Below are positions 57,569 through 64,000 of a DNA stretch of 64,000 nt, one piece after another. Numbering within the stretch: the stretch's first letter is position 1; each line of letters begins with the position of its first letter. The stretch is taken from the NCBI GenBank assembly GCA_031841125.1, contig CM063109.1, positions 3,448,321-3,512,320 on the forward strand, in the 5' to 3' direction. The notes beneath the pieces are model-generated. The model searched no databases, was not told the origin of the DNA, and worked only from the letters and a program-made list of their open reading frames with translations. The translations under genes were made by a program, and so were the position numbers. This stretch comes from Acanthococcus lagerstroemiae. Its lineage: Eukaryota > Arthropoda > Insecta > Hemiptera > Eriococcidae.

Positions 57569-57790
57569 CGTCTGGTTGGCCGAGTGGATAGCGCGTTGGT
57601 CTCGGAATCCGGAGGTCCCGGGTTCGAGCCTACGTAGCAACTCGCCAAAATTCGACCTAGGCTGGTTTTTTGGCCAGAAGGGAAGAGGGCTAAGACAGCC
57701 CAAACAGCCTCCCCGACATCTCTGAAGTAATGCTCGAAAGAGCGGATTCCAGGACTCGGGTGGAGAGCAAATTAGGAAAAGAGGAAGATA
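57569..57790 (+). mobile_element. tRNA-derived SINE, copy 2
   Basis: Head TCTGGTTGGCCGAGTGGATA with box A-like TGGCCGAGTGG and box B-like GGGTTCGAGCC about 50 bp apart. It is followed by the body shared with the minus-strand copy at 45206-45435: TCGACCTAGGCTGGTTTTTT, GGGAAGAGGGCTAAGACA, CTCCCCGACATCTCTGAAGT and GGACTCGGGTGGAGAGCAAA. The tail is A-rich but interrupted, and no clean target duplication was found, so it is probably older. The anticodon loop reads CTCGGAA, but the tRNA fold is imperfect, so it is not a working tRNA. Confidence 0.85.
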
Positions 57791-60700
57791 GCAGCAAAAA
57801 CTTCCAATGCAATTCTAGCTAGTCAGTTGTGTTTGAGGAGGACAATGACTGACAACCGTATTTTCAAACAACGGAGGTTGCTTGAGTGCAATTTTAAGTG
57901 ATTTTTTCCATTTAAGAACACTTAGAAAATTGAGTGTTTTGTTTGAAAATACGGCTGTATTATAATACTATTAAGTGCGTGATATAACTGGCAAAGCGAA
58001 AAGAAAATCGGATGTTGTGTTATTCCTTATTCATCTTCATTTTTTGTATTTAAATATTCAAGTTTTTTTGGGGTGAGGCTGTTGAAAATATAATATGATG
58101 ATTAGTAGTGTGTAAAGAGAGAAGCACAAAAAAAAAAAAAAGGAAAAAAATTGTAGTTATGTTTCGGTCATTTTTCAAATTTAATGTCATTTTTCCATTT
58201 TCGTTACCGTTCGATTTTTGTTTTACTTCAGACGAATTTTCCAGCTGTGAATGCAAGCAAGTGGTCAGTAGATCTTTGTCCCTCCTTCCCTCGGATATTT
58301 TACTTCCTGCATTAAATGAAACACAATGAGGACAGAAAACGACTTTTTCCATACTCATTTATTGTCAAATTTTCAACATTTTTTGCTCGCTTCGTTGAGG
58401 AGTAGACTTTTACCCTTATTTTTCCCTAATTTCAAGTGTTTTTCATTCGCTCCGCTTACTAGTAGCTCTTTTATCTAACATATCATCGTAGTTAATTTTC
58501 GATTCCCTGTGAGAAAAAAAATGAAATTTTCTTATCTTCCTCGAAATATTATAAGTATTTTACAAATTCTGAAATGAGAGAAAATGAATTAGTATCTGAC
58601 ATTTATTCTCATTTGTGTGTAATCTTAGAACACGCTCCCCTTCTTCAAAAGTGAAGAATTCAAGAGTTGGCAGTTTGAAAAAACTGAGGAGGCTCTCTGA
58701 AGTCTTTGCCCCTCTCTCACACACATACAATGCCTTCGCTGCGGCCCTGTACGTACGAGTAGTAATGAAAAACCGAAATAATGAAGGATTGGGCAAATAC
58801 GTGTAGATTCTCCGTTCTTCGGATACGATGATGTAAATTGGCAAAATATGTCGGTTGATTGCAACAGCAAGCCATTCCAAATGGGTAAAGAAAAAGAAGA
58901 AAAATAAGCATTGAACGGTCCCAACGGTCGACGATGACGACGACCATGCGAGATGGAAATCAACATTAAAAGGTATTTTATGTATCGCCTTAATTGTGGA
59001 ATTGAATTATATGGCGAGAAAAGCCCGAAGCGATCCGATCGCATTACAGCGCGACCTTTCGCGTTTTATCTGATTTTTTGTTCAAACGAACACCAATCTT
59101 TCGTGTTTAAACGCATACTGGCAATAAAGCGGGTAACATAAAAATTGAAATGTGTTTATTAAAAACAAATAAATACGCCATAAGTAGAACGGCTGCTTAA
59201 CGAAAACTTTTTTTTTTTTTACAAATGTATACACGTATACGATCATACGATTATATTATACGTGTGTGTAACTTGTGTAGGTTTTAAATAGACGTTTAAT
59301 TAATTAACTTCACAAACGGCGCTTAGCGGAGATGAGGAACGATTATTGAGCTTAAAGTGTGTGCACAATTACTTGCACCGGGACATGGCGTGGACGCCAT
59401 TTTTATGCACGAGTTGATGGTGATCGTGTCTGCAAAAGTTGAAATCGTTCGATCTGAAATACGAGCGCGTTTAACGACTCCAATTTATTCATCCGAACGA
59501 TCTACTACTCGGTCTCTTGTGCCCCGATCGATTCGTGCATCCTTTACGAGTCTGACGTAGAATTAATTTCAGTTTCATGCGAGGATTATTGACGTGGACT
59601 TACAGCTTCGTAGTACACTGTGTTTCCCATTGACTTAATTAGAAATACGTTCTTCGCTGACTGAGCATAGCTGGGTGGTCGAAACCCGAACCACACTCCC
59701 GATCTGAATTCGAAAGACGTTCGTGGTCTTGCATTTGGGTGAAAACCAACTCAAAATTAGGTGTGGGTTATTCTCTAACGTGATACACGTGTATCTTTAA
59801 TGGTTGAATTAAGTGGTTTATCTAATAAGTCTGATTTGAGGGGCATCTCTAAACAGAGGAACAGATACTATGCCGCTGTGGCAAATAGTGAAAGAGGACC
59901 GATGGCGATGTCCTTTTTACTGGAGGACCTTCATAAAATTTTTTGAACATGGGAAGCATTATTTATTTGTTTGTCACCGTACCACGTTGTCTTATTATCT
60001 GTCTGGCGATCAGGACCGACTGGAACCCGAGAAGTTACTGAAAAAATTTCAGTACGCCTATCTGAATTTTCATTGTTTTATCATCTTCTCTCCAGCTTCT
60101 ACATAGGCCTTATAAACTCGCAAATGCACCGTCTTAATTCTTAGGAGTAGTACTGGTTTGTCGGGAAATTTCCTGGTAATTTATATTGCTAATCCGCCCT
60201 TGTTGGCAGTTTAGTGCTGTGGTAAATGACTGGGTTGCTTCGGCAGTTGGACAAACAAATTTCACGTATTCGTTTCAATACGCACAATTTTATAATAATT
60301 CTACCGTCAGTTTTCTTAACAATTTTCACATTATCGAGAGGCTTCACACCAATGTATGCAGCAATTTTCTGCACATCCTCCTTCCACCTTCATTGAAAAT
60401 TGCTTCCCTCGTGTCAGCCGTTCTCGAAACTTCGAGCCTGGCTTGTATCATGAAATATATGACGTCTTCTCATGATTTTTATCCAGTGTTTCTTCTGGTG
60501 GAGGAGGGAAGTGATGTTGAGTATTAAAGAGGGACGAAAAGAAACCTTCAGAATGATTTTTCCGTGATGGTCGCACAAATGATTTGAAAAGAGACGAAGA
60601 TTTGAAAGTGAAATCAGACATCCATAATGTCACAATTTCCTAGTTCCTCTGGCAACTTTCCGTCCAGGCTCATGTTTTTCTCAACATCTCAACCAACTGT

Positions 60701-61480
60701 GTAGACCATCAATTCTTTCTAAAATGGAACTCTGTTTAGAAATGCTTTGCCGTCTTTCCAAAATCGAAGTTACTCGATAGCATTTTAAAAATTTTTAATT
60801 TATTTACCGCCCAACCAGGAAAGTATGGGATATTATTTGGATCCTTTCAAAACTGTGGATCATTTCGTATTCTCGTGCTACTATGTCGACCCTACTGGTT
60901 GCGTGATTTTCAAAATTTTGTCTGTTAATAATTCTAAATGATTAAAAATCGACATGCTCATTAGTCACGTAATGAAAAATCTTCACGTTCTGCGTGTGTT
61001 TTGAAAGTAGATAGCCCATTTGCCACCATTTTAAATTAAGTATTTTCAAGTTTATAGCAGTTGTTTAAATTAGGAAAACACTCGTCTATAACAATTCCTG
61101 GAAAACTAAGATAGTCGTGTGATTTAGTCGTATGTTTTCTTGCTCTTACGTCTGTGCCCAGAAATTTTTTCATTCGCTGGCTACTTTTCAAATTATTCGG
61201 TGTAACTGAGAAAAAGGGACATTTCGAGCTAGTTACGTGCTGAAGCAATATTGTTTCAGTGTAGCAGTAATATTCGTAAAATCCCATCAGTAGTGTGCAC
61301 GGTGATCGAAAGTGTTAGTTACTGCATAATTTTATTTGTCCCTGTCCCTAAACCTCAACTACCTACTATCAGCGGAGTCTATATATTCTTCAGTAGTTCG
61401 GATCGTATGTTCATAAGCTAAAGTATACGAGGAGTTTCGTAAAATACCCCTCTCTTCTACCCTATTTTTATATTGCGGGT
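57791..61480. other. unassigned DNA, CpG-richer at 58600-59740
   Basis: 58560-59740 is CpG-richer and looks single copy, with frames on both strands (58625-59044 minus, 59357-59560 plus) that have no motif. Elsewhere AT-rich sequence without recognised features. A+T microsatellite-like runs occur near 58125 and 59208. Confidence 0.35.
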
Positions 61481-61484
61481 AAAA

Positions 61485-61805
61485 TATTAAACACAGTATC
61501 AAAACAGAGTTATTTTGGGTCGCGGATTACAAATATCGAGTCAGATTATTGATGCCAAAATCTCGATTTCATACTTTAAATGAGTAAAACTGAATTGGCT
61601 TTAAAGAATCGAATCAAGTATCGAAATGTAGGTAATATTGGTAATGTTAGTCACTGATGGCGAATATCACATCCGTTTTTGATCCAGCTCAGATGTTGTC
61701 AATTTCGGGTCGAAAATCTGATATACGATATTCATAATCAGTGATCCAAAGTACTCATATTTTGATATTTTATTTCATACGTTTCCGTTTAAAATTCTGA
61801 GTTGG
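61485..61805. repeat. AATCAGCGACCCAA-family repeat units, inverted pair
   Basis: At 61510-61570, TTTTGGGTCGCGGATTACAAATATCGA followed by GATTATTGATGCCAAAATCTCGATTTC is the minus-strand form of the 5120-6095 unit. At 61705-61765, GGGTCGAAAATCTGATATAC with GATATTCATAATCAGTGATCCAA is the plus-strand form. The two face each other. Confidence 0.5.
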
Positions 61806-62610
61806 TGTTACGTGCGGGTTCTCCTGGAAGGGGGAGGTGGTATTTTTTTCTTGCAGAAATCAGATTTTGGCTCAGATCAATTCGACTTCACAATAAATAA
61901 AAAAACAAAAAAACAGCGAGATCTCACGGCACTGGATGTATAATATCAGCAAATAATTTAAAAAACAAAAAAAAAAACCTGATCAAGTTTCATCAGAAAA
62001 GCTCGCTTACCGTGCAGAGAAAACAGATTATAAAACTATGGATAATATGCTAAGCTTTAAAGAGTCCATATTTTGAAATGGTTCATTTAATAGTTATATT
62101 TATAGTGCCAAGGTACTGAAGTAGGAGGACACTTTTCACCTACAGCCCTCCCTGGCATCGCCTCACAGAATTCCTTCGATTTGGGTTGAGAATAGAGGTT
62201 TATGTCATGAAAATTTCCTAAGGCCCCGTAAAGGTTTCCATTTTGTACTGAAATTCCTCCCTCTTCTGTAGAAATGAGAATCTGGTCTACGGATTTAAAA
62301 ATAAAATTCTGGAATTAGGACCTCAAAACCTCCTTCCCCATAAGAAATTTTATTTTTACTCCGTCTCTATGTGGGTACAAATAGAAGCATTCGTACGGGG
62401 AGCCGAAACATAACAGATTGCTTGATGTCATATATAGCCCATTGGAGAAGCCGACCAGTAGCCACAGAACAAAATTTCAACCGATACGATGATCACAAAA
62501 AATACTGAATCAGAGAGTAATTTCGAGCACAATTCATGGGTCATTTATTGCTTTTGAAATAAAAACTATCGTATTACTACATTAGAGTGCAGTTTTGCCC
62601 ACATGATAAT
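61806..62610. other. unassigned DNA
   Basis: AT-rich with several A-runs near 61900-61980. No gene or bounded element. Confidence 0.4.
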
Positions 62611-62614
62611 TAAA

Positions 62615-62699
62615 ATATGAGGAGTTATCTGTCAAAAGGGCGTCCGTTCCATAAGAAATACATTGAACGGACGCCCTTTTGACAGATAACTCCTCATAT
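62615..62699. repeat. perfect inverted repeat, 35-bp arms, 15-bp loop
   Basis: The arm 62615-62649 (starting ATATGAGGAGTTATCTGTC, ending CGTCCGTTC) is the exact reverse complement of 62665-62699. The loop is CATAAGAAATACATT. Reading inward from each side, TA followed by TGAGGAG gives TA/TGAGGAG...CTCCTCA/TA, compatible with a TA-target miniature element. As RNA it would form a long perfect hairpin. No second copy is present. Confidence 0.9.
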
Positions 62700-63270
62700 G
62701 TATTAACTCATATTTAAGAGTTGAAATGTGCGTAAAATCGTATTCAAACGAAGAGGTCACTGATCTGTTTATTGAAACAAAGGGTATTTAGGTGGCAATG
62801 CAAATCCCCCCCCCCCACAAGTGAGTGCTTCGCGGCTGCTTCCCTTATGTAATGAGGGTATCAGGAGGTACGGTACCAGCTGATGTTATGACAGTACCTG
62901 ACATGACTAAGTCCGTGCGTGGAAACAAACCTTGTAATAAATCATTCTTTGTTCCTATTTGGTAAATATTATTTTCAGTGTTTATGATGACGTTGCTCGT
63001 AGTCGATTCTAATAACTGCTATTGTCTCTGAGTTACCAACATCAAGGAATGGAAATTTTCAGATACATTACAATTAGTGAAGAATTATATATCCTAACGG
63101 TCTGATAGGTATTTGTTCGCAAGACGAATAATAATTGTTTGCAACCCGATATCTGACTAAAGGCCTAAGCATTCAGCTAACGGCCTGATTCCTCCAACGT
63201 GCTACGACACAGGCACACCTCACGCTTCCTCTGTCTGTACGTATGTTTCTTTTCTTTCACTATCCGGGCA
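62700..63270. other. unassigned DNA
   Basis: C-run of 11 near 62807. No gene recognised. Confidence 0.4.
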
Positions 63271-63367
63271 CTGACGCGATGCTCGAAAGGGTAGTTCCTG
63301 TGGCCGGGGGTGCGGTGTCATAGGGGCCACTTTGGCATGCGTGCATCGCCATACGTCCCACCACACA
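63271..63367 (+). mobile_element. ~100-bp SINE-like unit, copy 4
   Basis: Runs CTGACGCGATGCTCGAAAGG to GTCCCACCACACAT and differs from the copy at 36327 at only a few positions. Target duplication not clear. Its 5' limit falls within a few bases of that of the 36327 copy. Confidence 0.75.
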
Positions 63368-64000
63368 TAAGTATATACTAACTGGTTGATCATCTTGAGT
63401 CTGCACCTGACCTTACTTTCCCTTAACAGGCTTTGAATACGATTCAAGGGAGCTTCTATTTAATTAACGATGACGGCAGTAAGCCTATATAGGAATCAAA
63501 TTCCGGTGGTTAGTGAGTAGTGAAGCAGTAGACATATAGCCAAAGAAAGTGACAGCCAGACGGAGGTTAAACGTGGCTGTCACAAAAAGTTATACAACGA
63601 GCTTTCACGAACATTATTTATAAGTAACGGCCCCATAAAATCATGATTTAAAGTATAAATGCTTAACGGGGATGACGTATAGTCATTCGGTAGTGGCGAC
63701 GACCGCTTGTTAATATCCGAAGAAGGAGAGCAGAAAGTATATGATGTACTTGATAAAAAAGCTCGCGCAAATTAAGCACGTCGTACTCGGAAGTGGAAGC
63801 CAGTCCTGTACAGCTACAGGGGCACCAGCTTTTGCGAGCGCACACGGTTGTGTATGCTGAACTGTTCTCACATCTGTGCCGACTATTCGACTTCTACGCG
63901 GCAAATCGAATCGTAAAACATAGAACCTTACTATTTCTTTTCAAATATCCGCGTACACCGTTTTTAATGACGCTCGTAATTTTGTGGACAATAAAAACTG
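63368..64000. other. unassigned, CpG-richer right edge
   Basis: 63660-63920 has frequent CpG (GGTAGTGGCGACGACCGC, GTTTTTGCGAGCGCACACGG-like text) and overlapping 60-64-codon minus frames with no motif. It may be a single-copy regulatory or exon-edge region continuing past the window. Confidence 0.3.

Noticed and set aside
57569..57640. Functional tRNA gene
   Set aside because: Head and box B are tRNA-like, but the anticodon and acceptor stems do not pair properly and the same head is attached to a shared 140-bp body at 45206-45435, so it is a SINE.
1..64000. CRISPR array, operons, rRNA genes, telomeric TTAGG array
   Set aside because: Tandem repeats here are degenerate without uniform spacers; no prokaryotic gene layout, rRNA or telomere repeat was seen.

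Overview
The window reads as nuclear DNA of an arthropod, most likely an insect. It is AT-rich and intron-like, with no operons and almost no protein-coding content apart from mobile elements. The mobile elements are of types common in insects: non-LTR retrotransposons resembling the R1, LOA, I and jockey clades, a mariner DNA transposon, hAT-like miniature elements and tRNA-derived SINEs. I cannot name the species.

Only one host protein-coding exon is recognisable. At 30254-30602 (+) a reading frame carries the N-terminal signature of the SLC16/monocarboxylate transporter family and ends at a good splice donor. No continuation is recognisable in the following 33 kb, so much of the right half may be its first coding intron.

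Layout. 1-12 kb: ancient degenerate tandem repeats with two CpG-rich single-copy-looking blocks (about 2.7-3.6 kb and 9.5-9.95 kb). 12.9-20.4 kb: retroelements and nested elements, namely an R1-like LINE with its 3' tail, an isolated copy of that tail with a 15-bp target-site duplication, a miniature element interrupted by a 687-bp inverted-arm element, and a decayed second R1-clade LINE. 20.4-28 kb: repeats and one unrecognised 173-codon frame. 28-28.9 kb: an internally deleted mariner. 30-33 kb: the transporter exon, a jockey-like fragment, a tandem repeat and an inverted-repeat element. 33-48 kb: ~100-bp SINE-like copies, ~10-bp-period repeat blocks, a 1.5-kb tandem/inverted repeat and a tRNA-SINE. 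50-55.4 kb: a LOA-like LINE with an intact 381-codon frame, a hAT-like MITE, an I-like LINE fragment, and a second LOA-like copy carrying a nested 210-bp MITE. 55-64 kb: mostly unassigned, with a second tRNA-SINE, a perfect 35-bp-arm hairpin and another ~100-bp SINE-like copy.

Relations between elements. The ~100-bp SINE-like units match the last ~100 bp of the R1-like LINE, suggesting that LINE machinery mobilised them. Nested insertions give a relative age order at 16.5-17.3 kb and at 54.7-55.4 kb. A degenerate repeat with a period close to 10-11 bp (consensus near GAGTCYTAAY) recurs in at least nine blocks totalling about 4.5 kb and is the most pervasive unexplained pattern. All family assignments rest on motif reading by eye; no alignment or search was run.
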